A stretch of DNA of 64,000 nucleotides from Bettongia penicillata ogilbyi (GCA_023548195.1 JAJHZJ010000061.1:6693374-6757373); one strand, 5' to 3'. Positions 11,736 to 22,172 are shown, counted from the stretch's first letter. Notes: generated by a model from the letters alone, not told the origin. Numbers and translations are program-made.

Positions 11736-11984
11736 CAGAGTGAACTGAATAGGATGGGACCATATCTTAAAAGAAATTAAGGTAAATGGTAAGAGAGAAA
11801 TGTAGTGGGAGGAAAGAGGGTGAAATGGAATGGGGTAAATTATATCTCATTCAAAAGGCAAGCAGGAGACTTTTTAGTGGAAGGAAAAAGAGGAGAGCTG
11901 AGAAAAAAACATCACATTCGACTAAAGAAGGAATAAAATGCACACTCATTTTGGTATGAAAACCTATCTTACAATACAGGAAAG

Positions 11985-12470
11985 TGGGGGAGAAGGAGAT
12001 AAGCAAGGTGGGGGGGATGATGGAAGGGAGGGCAATGGGAGGAGGGAGCAATTTGAAGTCAACACTCGGGTAGGGACAGGATCAAAAGGCAGAATAGAAA
12101 CAATGGGGGGCAGGATAGGATGGAGGGAAATACAGTTAGTCTTACACAACATGACTATTATCGAAATCATTTGCAAAACTACACAGATATGGCCTATATT
12201 GAATTGCCTGCCTTCCCAAAGGGAATGGGTGGGGAGGGAGGGATGGGGAGAATTTGGAACTCAAAGTTTTAGGAACAACTGTTGAGTATTGTTGTTGCTA
12301 CTAGGAAAGAAGACATACAGTTAATGAGGAATAGAAAGTCATCTGGCCCTACAGGACAAAAGAGAAGATGGGGACAAGAGAAGGGAGGGATGATAGAAGA
12401 GAGGGCAGATTAGTGATAGGGAAAATTAGAATGCTTGGTGTATTGGGGTGGGGGGGGAGGGGATAAAAGG
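11985..12470 (+). other. G-rich polypurine tracts in HAL1 copy 1 3' UTR
   Basis: Several runs of three or more G on the sense strand, mainly 11986-12060, 12225-12250 and 12445-12465. Such tracts are a known feature of L1 3' UTRs and can form G-quadruplexes. Confidence 0.75.
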
Positions 12471-12554
12471 GGAGAAAATTCGGAACCCAAAATTTTGTGA
12501 AAATGAATGTAAAAAGTTAAATAAATAAATTTATATTAAAAAAAAATTCCAGAT

Positions 12555-13534
12555 AACTTATAAAGACTTTTCCAGATCTAAGATTCCTTGATGTTAAAAA
12601 CAGAAAGGAAGTACTTCTGCAAAGACATAAATACTAGCAAAATTTTGTCCCACATCACAAGGCTTGATGGTGGGTGGTAGTACTGCTTAAAATAAACGGT
12701 ATTTTCCAATCAGTGCTTGTTATGTCTAACTCCTTTCCAACTACACAGCTGAGCTCAGTGGATTTTGCAAGGGGAACGGCAGAAAGCATCATCTGCATTA
12801 CTTCAGCGCCCTCTCGCGCCATTGCTCTGGTAATGTATCACTATATGTACTTCACATTCTTGGGAACACAAATGCATCTGGAGGAGAGACTGCCTCTCCA
12901 AAGAAAAGAGAATAGCAGGAACATTACAACATAATGGTGTTTCTAAGTAAGCCAACTACATCTTAACGGCTCAGTCTTATCACCCAGCACATACTGCCTA
13001 ACTGCAATAGGGGACAGAATCAGGTTCTCTGTCTGTTCCAGCTACATTCTCTTCACTGTTACACAAGGGAGTTATCCTTGTTACCTATTCCACAATCATT
13101 CCAAGTGGAAATTTTCCATAAAATGTCGTAGGGGCCATTTTCTTAATTGAGGGCAGAAAACTATAGACACCTCTGTTCCCCATCCCTTCTTGTTAGGGGA
13201 ATAAAATTGGATAAGTGAGAGAGTGAAAAGTCCCAGCGAGAAGTCAGTTTAGTTTCTGTGTGTGTGTTTGTAGTTGAAAAAGGTAAATGTGTGCTTTTAG
13301 AAAATGTGCAGAGTTAAAATGAACACTTTCTAGAGTATTGCATATACTGAGACTTGGTTGTATCAATTGGTTTTGCTGAATTGTGTTACAAAGGATGGGT
13401 CACAAAGGTTAGGTAAGGGGAGAGGTATGTATTCAGAAATGAAAGTCATGTAAAAATAAAAGATATCAATACATTTTAAAAACTGAATAAAAAAGCATCT
13501 TTCCGAATTTTAAACCAGCCAGGCCTATTTCAAC
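12555..13534. other. Unique region, candidate regulatory
   Basis: No repeat recognised. Contains the CTCF-like motif below. The open frame at 12674-12934 runs through it, but no domain or splice signals support an exon. Confidence 0.5.
12804..12822 (-). promoter_or_regulatory. CTCF-like binding motif
   Basis: On the minus strand the bases read atGGCGCGAGAGGGCGCTG. This keeps the AG(A/G)GGGCGCT core and most flanking positions of the CTCF consensus. It carries four CpGs in CpG-poor DNA. Occupancy cannot be judged from sequence. Confidence 0.6.
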
Positions 13535-13935
13535 AAGGGGTTTTAAAATATAGCTCATCTTTAATTGATAGACATTATATGAAGTAAATACTCTGAGGAT
13601 GTATTCTTAGGATTTTTGAAAGCAATATGAAAATATGGAAAGAAAGTTGGATGGGGATAAGGGTGGTGGTGGTGGTTGCATTTTGTTCCTGTTTCCAAAG
13701 CTGCACAGTTGGCAACTGTACAAATCTAACTTTTTTTGGCAATCAGCTTCCCCCATTGCCCTTTTCCATCTGCAAATAGCCTAATCCTAAATCCCAAGGG
13801 TTGGAAGGAAGCCATTTTCTCTAGATTGTGACTATTGGTAACATTGCTGGCTCCTGCAGCCTGGTCTTTTCATTGTTGCAATGCAGTGACTGACAATTTA
13901 TGCAACACTGTTCATCTGCTTAGCAACAGGAAGGG
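13535..13935 (+). repeat. Local duplication, copy 1
   Basis: Shares ordered blocks with 14917-15478: 'ggttttaaaa..a..ctcatcttt', 'ggatgtattctyaggattttgaaagcaatat', 'aaaatatgga.agaaa.ytgga', then 'gcacagttggcaactgta', and more weakly 'aatttatgcaacactgttcatctgctt'. Not a repeat family I recognise. Confidence 0.75.
13703..13720. promoter_or_regulatory. Conserved inverted E-box/Myb-like motif, copy 1
   Basis: gcacagttggcaactgta contains CAGTTG and CAACTG as an inverted pair around one base. It is identical in the second duplicate at 15393-15410 although the flanks differ. Binding is inference. Confidence 0.4.
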
Positions 13936-14324
13936 TGGGTCCAAAACAGAGGAAAACGACAGCAACCACATTTGGCAATTGTGAAATGAAAAAGGAAGGA
14001 CTGGGAACAGGATGAAGGACATATTACTTAGATATAAGAGAGAAAACTCCCCCCGCTCCTTCCCACAAGGAAATGATACAATCGAACGTTATTTGATTGC
14101 AAGTAGTAAATCCAGAAAGAATCAAAGTAAGTAATTTTAAGTTTCCTCTCTAGGCAAATTGAGTATTTACTGTCAAGAAAGTACCTTATGATTACAGTGA
14201 AACAAACAGGGCTTTTCCAGGGACATTTCCTCAGTACATAGAGTTGGCAAAGGAGAAAAGATTCAGAGATAGTAGGTCCTGGTTCTTTCATTACTAACTT
14301 AGTGATTGTGTAATTAGCTCCCTA
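13936..14324. other. No recognised feature
   Basis: Unique-looking; the reverse-strand frame at 14028-14291 has no domain. Confidence 0.45.
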
Positions 14325-14490
14325 GAAATGCAGGTCATGGGATCACAGGATCCCAGAGCTAGAGCTGGAGGTGGAAGGGGGTCTGGAGATGATTTAGTAC
14401 AGTCCACACATATTACAATGGAGAAACTGAGTCACAGAGAGATGAAGTGACTAGTCCAAGGTCACTCAAGGAATAAGGAGGTGATGAACC
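14325..14490 (-). mobile_element. Ther-2/MIR3-like SINE, antisense
   Basis: 'gggatcacaggatcccagagc', 'ggagaaactgagtcacagag', 'tccaaggtcactcaaggaa'. Confidence 0.8.
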
Positions 14491-14916
14491 CTAATTAAGG
14501 GAAAACAAAACTGTGGATGGATTCCAATACTATCTCTTCTTCTTTCCTCATTTCTCCCTAGAAACAAGGTAGCTTATGGGGGGCAGGACTAGGATTTCCC
14601 CCAGGACAATTTTAGGATTTCTGAGTCTGCTGTCTTCCCTAAATCAGGGTTATTCACAGCTGGGATGGAATGCTAGGGGTTATAATTTCTAATCAAATGG
14701 TCCCTTCTCTCCTATGCTTCTTTGTAAACAGAAAGGTAACAGAAGTACTTTGCTAAAAATTTTGCTAAGAAAGTGCTAAGATGCCTCAAGATTCTTGTCA
14801 AAGTCCTTATCACAAAATGCAGGAAAATTAGGTTTTTATGAATTCAAAGTATTGGCCAAATGTTAGTGAAGGCATATCTTACTGATTAATCCTTAGGAAC
14901 TAATTTAGACTACTGT
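14491..14916. other. No recognised feature
   Basis: Unique-looking sequence between the two duplicate copies. Confidence 0.45.
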
Positions 14917-15020
14917 CTAAAGGAGTTTTAAAAAAACATCTCATCTTCATTTGATAAAAGCTATTTAAATAAATACTTCGGATGTATTCTCAGGGATTTT
15001 GAAAGCAATATTAAAATATG

Positions 15021-15329
15021 CGTGCGTTCGTCCTTCATTGCCAAAGAAGACCACGCCATCAGAGAAATAATGGCATGACTTGCACTTGACTTTGTTTTGA
15101 GTGAGGGAGGGCTGTGCAGGTCACCAGCCTCACTTCTCCTCCAGAGCCATCTGATTCCAGTGACCAGATATTCATCAGGATGACTGGAGATGGCCCAGGA
15201 TGAGGCAACTGGGGTTAAGTGACTTGCCCAAGATCATACAGCTAGTGAGTGTCAAGTGTCTGAGGTGATTTGAACTCAGGTCCTCCTGACTCCTGCACTG
15301 GTGGCTTTATCCACTGCACCACCTACATG
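15021..15329 (-). mobile_element. Marsupial SINE (family B, WSINE-like), antisense
   Basis: Runs from 'cgtgcgttcgtccttcattg' through 'gtgagggagggctgtgcagg' to the head complement 'tatccactgcaccaccta'. Direct repeat aaaatatg at 15013-15020 and 15330-15337. The head is shared with Mar-1-like SINEs but the tail is different, so another LINE partner is likely. Confidence 0.88.
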
Positions 15330-15392
15330 AAAATATGGAAGAAAACTGGAAGGGTAGGATGGTAGTTGTATTTTATTTCTGTTTTCAAATAT

Positions 15393-15410
15393 GCACAGTT
15401 GGCAACTGTA
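15393..15410. promoter_or_regulatory. Conserved inverted E-box/Myb-like motif, copy 2
   Basis: Identical 18 bases to 13703-13720. Confidence 0.4.
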
Positions 15411-15489
15411 AAAATAATAATTTGGGGGACTTGTAAAGATAATTTATGCATAATGTTTCTTTTCTGCTTGCATAGGCCATTGCAGGAGA

Positions 15490-15640
15490 TTCGTTACAGA
15501 ATCACAAACTTGAGTTAGAAGGGCCCTCAGAGACCATGTAGCTTATCTTAATTCTGAACAATCTCCTCTGGAGCACCCCAAATGAGCAACTACTAGAATG
15601 TCATCCAGCCTCCATTCAAAGATCCCCAAGCAAGCCAGGC
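15490..15640 (-). mobile_element. CR1/L3-like fragment, tentative
   Basis: 'cagaatcacaaacttgagttag', 'aagggccctcagagaccatg' and 'catccagcctccattcaaag' resemble antisense CR1-type tails. Weak. Confidence 0.35.
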
Positions 15641-15689
15641 CATGAAAGAAGTATAATGTTTGGAGAAAGAAACATTTATGTGGGGAAAT

Positions 15690-15885
15690 CCGTGGCATAG
15701 TAGATGAATCTGATATCAGAAATTTATTAGCAATATGACTTCAGGCCAGTCACTTAATCACCCTCTGCCTCATTTTCCTTATCTGTAAAATGGAGATAAT
15801 AATATCACCTGATTCCAGGGGTTGTTGTGAGGATCAAACGAGAGAATATTTGTAAAGCTTGTTGCAAACCTCTATATAAATATTA
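15690..15885 (+). mobile_element. MIR-like SINE
   Basis: 'cagtcacttaatcaccctctg', 'aaaatggagataataatatc', 'ggttgttgtgaggatcaaacgag', 'aatatttgtaaagc': sense MIR with L2-type tail. Confidence 0.85.
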
Positions 15886-15935
15886 GCTATTACTAATACT
15901 AGTACTATTGCTACTGCTACTACTATTATTATTCA
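15886..15935. repeat. TAC/TAT trinucleotide repeat at SINE tail
   Basis: Impure tac/tat run directly after the MIR tail, probably seeded by it. Confidence 0.75.
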
Positions 15936-16194
15936 GTTTGAGGAAAGGAGGCAGGAAAATACCACAGTACAAAATATATTCTTTGCTCTTTTAAACCAGA
16001 TTTTCATTTTAATGATCTACTTTGGGGGTTATGTGATTTTTGTGAAGAGAAAGGACTTATAGAGATTGTCATTTAAATCCTTCTGTGAGCATAAGCTTTT
16101 ATTTATAGCACAACTGGTTCAAGTGCTCTGACTAAACTGACTAGTTTGCTAATCAATTACTATCACCAATGAGAAACCAGATGTAAATTGAAGT

Positions 16195-16250
16195 GTCCAA
16201 TTAGTAATCAGTTAGCAATTGGCTGATTCAGTCATACCGGTCCAATTAGT
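16195..16250. promoter_or_regulatory. CAATTAG-rich cluster, candidate homeodomain sites
   Basis: An exact 11-base repeat gtccaattagt at 16195-16205 and 16240-16250, with further 'caatta/taatca' words from 16149 on. Composition suggests homeobox binding, not proof. Confidence 0.35.
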
Positions 16251-16439
16251 GAGGTGGACAGCCAGAATCCCAATGGAATGGCAAAGCTTAAGGGAAATTT
16301 CATTTGTAAATGAGTTTTTTCAACATATATACTTTAATAAAGGAAAATTGATAAGAATCTTTCATAGTCAAGAGTAATGGTTTAAAGGACAGTCAATCCT
16401 AGAAAAGAAATTAAAATAAGACTCTTTTAGCCCTACCTA

Positions 16440-16640
16440 ATTTCTATGAGTCACCGTTCATAGAACCCATAACACTGGGAATTACCTCAAACTAAACTGT
16501 CATTTTACAGATGAGAACACTGAGACCCAGAAAGGAGAAATAATATGCCTAAAATTGCATAGTTAACAAATGGAAGAGCTGGGATTTAAATTCTGGTATT
16601 GTGACTATATATCTAGTGATTTCTCCACTGCAATGATGAT
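16440..16640 (-). mobile_element. MIR/Ther-like SINE, antisense
   Basis: 'cattttacagatgagaacactgag' and 'gagctgggatttaaattctgg'. Confidence 0.75.
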
Positions 16641-16964
16641 GGGTAGTAGTCCTAACCAAGTAAGAATCTGAACTAGGGCTTCTTTTAAGTCTGTTAAGAA
16701 TCTTGAATCCAGATAGTCCATTCCAAGAAAAGAAATTTACATGATAATTTTATTATATATTTAAAAGGAATAGCAAGCTGTACATAATAGATATGCAGTT
16801 TTCACATGTAATCATCTTTTTTTAAAAAATTATGCTGTTATGAGAATAATTGTTCTATTCCATAAATTAAAAATAAATGAAAAAAATGTAAAAGAAAAGA
16901 AAAGAAACCTGAGTGCAGGAAAGACTTCTCATTTTCCCCTCCTTCTTCCAGGCCCCCAAAGAAA

Positions 16965-17160
16965 TAGCTGTAGGAGCATTTATATAGCACTGTAAGTTTT
17001 GCAAAGCTTTTTACAAATATTATCCTGATTCTCACAAACTTCCAAGATGACGCTATTATTATCCCCATTTTACAAATGAGGCACATAGAGGTTAAGGGTT
17101 TAGCTCAGGGTCCCAGAGAGAGCAAAGTGTATGAAGCCAGATTTAAACTCAGGTTAAAAA
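16965..17160 (-). mobile_element. MIR-like SINE, antisense
   Basis: 'gctttttacaaatattatcctg', 'attatccccattttacaaatgag', 'ccagatttaaactcagg'. Confidence 0.82.
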
Positions 17161-17190
17161 AGAAAAAGATTTAGCACATATCCTCTAATT

Positions 17191-17380
17191 TAGGGGTTCT
17201 TAATGTTTTTATGTAACATGGACCCCTTTGACAATCTAGTAAAATCTCTAGACACCTTTCTCCAAATGTTTTTAACTGAATAAAGTAAAATACATAGGAT
17301 TACAAAGAAAATAAATTATAATGAAATAGTTATTAAAATAGAAAAAAAAAGTTCATGAATTCCAGGTTAAGAATGCATGC
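17191..17380 (+). mobile_element. hAT-like MITE, copy 1
   Basis: Short non-coding element with inverted ends: left 'taggggttcttaatg', right '...aggttaagaatgcatg'. Flanked by an 8-base near repeat (ctctaatt/ctctaaat), the target length typical of hAT transposons. Related copies lie at 41463-42341 and 60142-60402. Confidence 0.7.
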
Positions 17381-17399
17381 TCTAAATTAATTCTAATTT

Positions 17400-17580
17400 A
17401 ACACTATCACGTAGGTTGGGCAGGTCAAGGCTTACTATCTCATCTGTTAAGTTAGGGGAGAAGGGTCAGAAAGATTCAATAATAAATCCAAGGTCAAAGA
17501 GCTAGTAACTGACAAGAGCTAGGTTTCAAATGAATCTTCTCACTCTAAATCCATTGTTCTTCCCACTATACTACATCTTA
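17400..17580 (-). mobile_element. MIR-like SINE, antisense
   Basis: 'ccaaggtcaaagagctagtaac' and 'tctaaatccattgttcttcccactata'; diverged. Confidence 0.65.
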
Positions 17581-17792
17581 GCCAAATGTGATAAAGGAAG
17601 AGTCTGAAAAAGAAAACTAAGCAGAATGCAAATTGTATTCAGCCATTTCATAATCTATGAGACTTTGTAAATATCTTGTATGACGCAGTGTAAGGGGTCA
17701 TTGACTTATCCCAAGCTCCTGTCACCACCTGTAACTATTCCAATGTCTTTTCTCCCTCTTTTAAACTGTTACACACATCTAAATATGCATGA

Positions 17793-18030
17793 GACGCAGC
17801 AGCCTGGCAGAGTGGGTAGAATTCTAGCTTTGGAGATGAGGATGACCTGACTTCAAGCTTGCCTGTGACACATACTATCTATGGAACCCTCAGAAAATCA
17901 CTTAATTTCCAAGTCTCCTAGGCGATTCTCTAAGACTTAGAAGTTGCAAAGAAAATTCTGGTCTGCATGATACTGACTTTTTTCATTTGGGAGTCCCCGT
18001 ACCAACACAATCCCAGACCTAGTCTGTATC
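17793..18030 (+). mobile_element. Marsupial SINE (family C)
   Basis: Head 'gcagcctggcagagtgggtag', core 'aatcacttaatttccaagtc', and a distinctive 3' part 'attctctaagacttagaagttgcaaag' then 'gggagtccccgtacc'. Same 3' part at 30684, 52405 and 62755. Confidence 0.75.
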
Positions 18031-19030
18031 TGTGATTGCACCCACAGAAACTGGATTTGGTAGGTCGAGGCTTGATGATCCAAGAACTGCATTTATCCAA
18101 TCCTTTATCTTGGCTCTTCCCTCCGAGTCATTTCCCAGCCACAGGTGTTCAGTGGTAGGAAGAGATGAGACCTCAATCAATCAATTGTTACAACTTATTA
18201 GTGAAACCTTTTTCCTGGGAATGGTTTCAAAACTAAATAAAATCTGAATATTATCTGCAGACTTTAATAATCCATATTATCTTGATCCAAATTTACCACA
18301 GAAAAACTGGGTTTCATTGATAGTGTAGATTTCTAAAATTCATCCTGTGTTCATCCATCAATGTTTGCTGAGCTTCCTCCCAATTTAGACATCTTTGAAG
18401 ACAGTGTGTTGTGTGATGTTTAAAAAGTTTGAGAGACATAATTTCTGGAGAACTAGTCATTTTATTAAAACTGCTAACATTTTAATAAAAGAGGTCAGTG
18501 GCACTCTCAAATGACAAAGACCCTCAGGGCGGCAGGCATACAGATTATATGCCCTTGGAAGAGTTTCTGAGAGTGGCAATCAACATTGATTGGTTAACAA
18601 TTAATGAGAGAATGAATATTACAATAAGAGGCTGGACCTATTCTAATGAACTTTGATTATATCATTTACTTCTAAATTACATTCAGCTTTGTCTTTAAAT
18701 TTAAAAATTTAAAATTCTTTAATCAAGGCATTTATCACCAGCCAGACCTGAGTAGAGTACAATGGGATTAAATTCTTTGTAAAGTTAGGTGGGGTCTGAC
18801 CATGATTGAGGAGAGTTAATTTAATCTCATTACCAGTAATGTACTTCAAGAGACTGAACTTTGAAATGAGGAAAAAGGGGAAACTTTAGATCTCTCCAAA
18901 TCATTGGTTATTAATAATAATTTCTCTCAGTCTTCCAGGAATAGATCATTTCTACAAAGTTCAGGCAAATTTAAATACTCCTAGGTCACCAGGCATTTTC
19001 TAATGATAGTATCTAGTTAGGCATCCACAT
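18031..19030. other. No firmly recognised feature
   Basis: AT-rich. 18420-18620 has a slightly LTR-like look but no paired ends, primer site or polypurine tract, so I do not call it. Confidence 0.4.
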
Positions 19031-19032
19031 AT

Positions 19033-19290
19033 AGCTAGGCATCTAGATATCTCAGTGGATAGAGTACTGGCTTTGGAGTTAGGAGGACCTAAGCTCAAAT
19101 CCAACCTCAGATAGTTACTAGCTATGTGACACTTGATTTTTGCCTGTTTCCTTAATTATAAAATGGGGATAATAATAGCACCCAAATCCCAGGGTTGTTG
19201 TGAGGATTAAATGATATATTATTTGTAAAGTGCTTAGTATAGTAGCTGGCACATAACAAGTACTTAATAGATGCTTGTTCCCTTTCTCCT
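19033..19290 (+). mobile_element. SINE with marsupial head and MIR-like 3' half
   Basis: Head 'ctcagtggatagagtactgg', then 'ggggataataatagcaccc', 'gggttgttgtgaggattaaatg', and L2-type tail 'ctggcacataacaagtacttaatag'. Confidence 0.85.
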
Positions 19291-19421
19291 TAATCCTTGC
19301 TTCTCCAAAAATGGGGGAGAATATAGGTTACCCCACAGATCATACTGCTAAGGTAGTCCAAACTTGGTCTCTGTTTTTTATTATACACATTAATTTCTTG
19401 CCCTACAAATGCTCAATAAGA

Positions 19422-19645
19422 GGCAGATAGATATCACAATGAATAGAGTGCTAGACTTGAAATGCTAGTCAAGAAGACCTAGTTCAAATCCAGCTGGAGA
19501 CATTTACTAGCTGTGTAACCCTGGGCAAGTTACTCTTTGCCTCAGTTTCCACCTCTCTCAGGGTTGTCATGAGGATCTAATGAGATAATATTTGTGAAAT
19601 ACTTCACAAACTTTAAATCATCTAAATGCTGCCTGTTATTGTTAT
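19422..19645 (+). mobile_element. SINE with marsupial head and MIR-like 3' half
   Basis: Head 'gcagatagatatcacaatgaatag', core 'tagctgtgtaaccctgggca', and 'agggttgtcatgaggatc'. Confidence 0.85.
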
Positions 19646-20277
19646 ACTGAACTCTTTATAAAGTTAATATGTGTTCCCAAATATTTTTGATATATGAAAA
19701 GTTGAATATATTTTATGAAGGTTCACAACTGCCTACATTTGAGCAAAAAAACCCGAACATATTATTTAGCACCCAAGGGAGAAATCTCAATTAGTTATAA
19801 AAAAGGAAAGGTCAGTTGAAGAATTTTCTTTGAGAAAGTGATGAAAAAAACATGGTTTGTAAAAAGAAACCAGCCATAACATTTGAATAACAATATTTCT
19901 TCTCTTGCTTCAGCCTAAAGTCCATCCTTTGTCTATGATCTCATACTGCACTTGAACATTCCCTGAAAAGAGAGCCCTTCCTCTTCTGGACCTGTTCCTT
20001 AGGTTTTCAAGAAGCAGATTTAAGGTCACACAGTAATTAAAGTGCTGCAAAACCTACCATATCTAGCACTTGCTAAATCATAACTCTCCACTATCAGCAC
20101 TTCAGTATTCTTCTAGTGCAATGGTAAGTGATGTTCATGACCATGACCCCTGAGGTACCCCCATATGTGTCACTGACAGAAGATTAAATATGCTTAGCAT
20201 CATTTTAGAGATGTGTGTGCTAGATACTGGTGTCATTCACTAGTTCTTTGAAGACTGGCAATCCAAATATGCAATGT
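19646..20277. other. No recognised feature
   Basis: AT-rich unique-looking sequence. Confidence 0.45.
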
Positions 20278-20482
20278 TGTGTAGACTTTTCTTTATGGGG
20301 TTTTCTTGGCAAATTTTACTGGAGTGGTTTGCCATTTCCTTCTCCAGTGGGCTCCCATTTTACAGATGAGGAACTGAGGCAAATAGAGGTTAAGTGACAG
20401 TAAGTGTCCAAGGCTGGATTTGAACTAAGATCTTTCTGACTCCAACCCAGTGTTCTTTCTACTCTGCCACCTAGCTGCCTCA
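20278..20482 (-). mobile_element. Mar-1-like SINE, antisense
   Basis: 'ggggttttcttggcaaattt', 'tttgccatttccttctccag', and head complement 'ctctgccacctagctgcctc'. The distal RTE-like tail end is degraded. The reverse-strand frame at 20316-20558 is inside it. Confidence 0.88.
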
Positions 20483-20749
20483 GCAGTATATAAAATATAT
20501 AAAGAGGAAGAGTTGAAGTTGTTAGAGAGGGTGAAGATACATGTTGGGAAGCAATCATCTATTAATATATTGGTTTGGTTATGAAGGGAATAATGCTAAA
20601 ATTAGCCATCAGCACGTTACATTATTCGGAGATGATTTTTTTTACTACTATTAATGTATTTCGTAGCAATGGTCTCAGACTCTCATGTCTCCTTCTGATT
20701 AACAATATACATTAATAAGCTAGTTTGGCCAGGATTAGGAATTCCATAT

Positions 20750-20967
20750 GAGGTAGATATTGCAGAGGATAGAGCATTGGGCCTGGAGTCAGGAAGATAT
20801 GAGTTCAAATGTGGCTTCACTTACTGGCTGTGTGACCTGGGAAAGTCACTTAACATCATCTGTAAAACAGGAAATGGCAAACCATTTCAGTATCTTTGCC
20901 AAGAAATCCCCATGGATAGAGTTCACAGGGTCACATAGAGTTGGACATGACTGAGCAACAGTGAACC
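20750..20967 (+). mobile_element. Mar-1-like SINE, internally deleted
   Basis: 'gagcattgggcctggagtc' head, 'gtcacttaaca' joined early to 'tctgtaaaacaggaaatgg', then RTE-like tail 'agttggacatgactgagcaa'. The open frame at 20760-20954 is the SINE itself. Confidence 0.88.
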
Positions 20968-21724
20968 TATGGAAGTGACTTCCTTGTGGAACTCATGGAT
21001 CTGCTCAGGAACAGACAAGCAACCACGTGTGGCCTAATGAGCAACAAATTCTAACAAACTGACCCAACTTATACACTGGAAGCTCAAGAAATCAAAGGCT
21101 TATAGAAGTCATGACCGGCTAAATGGAACATGTACCTTTCACCAGCTCCAGTAACAAACAATCCATCAGAGCCTCATCAGTATATACTTATCCAAGAACT
21201 CAGTATGGCATGGTTACAAACAAACCTTCCAAAGGTATCTCTTCTCCTTCCTCTCTATGTATAAATAGGCTTCTGAAATATTCCTCAAAACCTTCTACCT
21301 GAAGACAGAAGTTCTGACATGACAAAGTGATAATGACTTAGATCGACAGATTCAAACATCAAAAGACCTACCACTGCATTGATACAGATGAACTCCCTCA
21401 AGTAATACAGACTGTAATTCCTCAACACCTTTGTAGACAATTGAATGAGACGTTGAGGTTTAAAAACCAAAAACCCAGAACTGACTGTTTTCATAAGAAG
21501 AGAAGTTAAGTAGTTAAGACTAGAGAACAGGAAAACAACAGGTGACAATAGCTCTAAGGGGACTAGTTCTCTCTTCCCACCCAAAGCTGCCCGCTGGCAG
21601 CATAGAAAGGAAAAGAGAATCTAAGCATGCGGGCTGGTTTTTGTAAACTGCCCTTTGTTTACATACTGTAGCTGCAGTGCCGAGTGTGATGATGAGACAG
21701 CAGTAAAATCAGGTAAGATATTAT
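20968..21724. other. No recognised feature
   Basis: Unique-looking. 'tatgtataaatagg' near 21258 resembles a TATA box, but nothing else supports a promoter. Confidence 0.4.
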
Positions 21725-22172
21725 AGCAAAACAGTGTGGTTCAGTGCAAAGAGAACAGTATTTGGAATCCGAAGACCTAGGTTACTTACTACATGTGCGA
21801 ACCTTGGACAAGTAACTCAACTTCCCTGTGACTCCATTTCCTTATCTGTAAAAATTGGTCTGGCAGCTGGTGTATAGAGTGTCCAGCCTGGAGTCAGGAA
21901 GACTCATTGTCCTGAGCTCAAATGTACTCTCAGACACTTACTAGCTGTGTGACCCTGGGCAAGTCACTTAACCCTGTCTGCCTCAGCTTCCTCATCTGTA
22001 AAATGAGCTGGAGAAGGAAATGGCAAACCAGTCCAGGATCTTTGCCAAGACAACCCCAAATGGGAGGGTTGGACATGGCTGAGACAATTAACAACCAAAA
22101 CAACAACAGCAAATTAGTTTGGTGAGATGATTTCTAAGGCCCCTTCCTGCTCTGAATTCCATGATCCCATGG
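21725..22172 (+). mobile_element. Ther-2/MIR3-like SINE, split by a later SINE
   Basis: Left part 21725-21859 ('ggacaagtaactcaacttcc', 'ccttatctgtaaaaattgg') and right part 22119-22172 ('gagatgatttctaaggcccc', 'ctgaattccatgatccca') make one SINE interrupted by the next entry. Confidence 0.82.
21861..22110 (+). mobile_element. Mar-1-like SINE, nested
   Basis: Complete from 'tggcagctggtgtatagagtg' to the tail 'aacaaccaaaacaacaacagc'. Near repeat aaattggt/aaattagt at 21852-21859 and 22111-22118. Confidence 0.9.

Larger units (their letters stand above)
9748..12540 (+). mobile_element. Full-length HAL1 (half-L1) retrotransposon, copy 1
   Basis: A LINE-1 derivative carrying ORF1 but no ORF2. It starts 'gggggaggagccaagatggc', as mammalian L1s do, then has a CpG-rich 5' UTR (to 10410), ORF1 (10411-11508, broken), a 1.0 kb 3' UTR with a CA repeat and G-rich tracts, and an A-rich tail 'aaataaataaatttatatta'. 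Flanking near-identical 14-base repeats (9734-9747 aaaaaatgccagat, 12541-12554 aaaaaattccagat) show target-primed insertion of the whole unit. With no endonuclease or RT, it must have been moved by another L1. Shares structure and ORF1/3' UTR junction with the copy at 47194. HAL1s are a known class; the exact subfamily is not determined. Confidence 0.93.
14917..15478 (+). repeat. Local duplication, copy 2, interrupted by a SINE
   Basis: Second copy of 13535-13935 in the same orientation. A SINE (15021-15329) splits it, and compared with copy 1 about 150 bases are missing after the conserved motif. Confidence 0.75.

Noticed and set aside
12674..12934. Possible exon in CpG-containing unique DNA
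   Set aside because: No flanking splice sites that fit one frame and no recognisable protein; a regulatory reading (CTCF-like site) is simpler.
18420..18990. Possible retroviral LTR fragment
   Set aside because: No paired LTR, no terminal tg/ca pair that I can place, no internal viral sequence.
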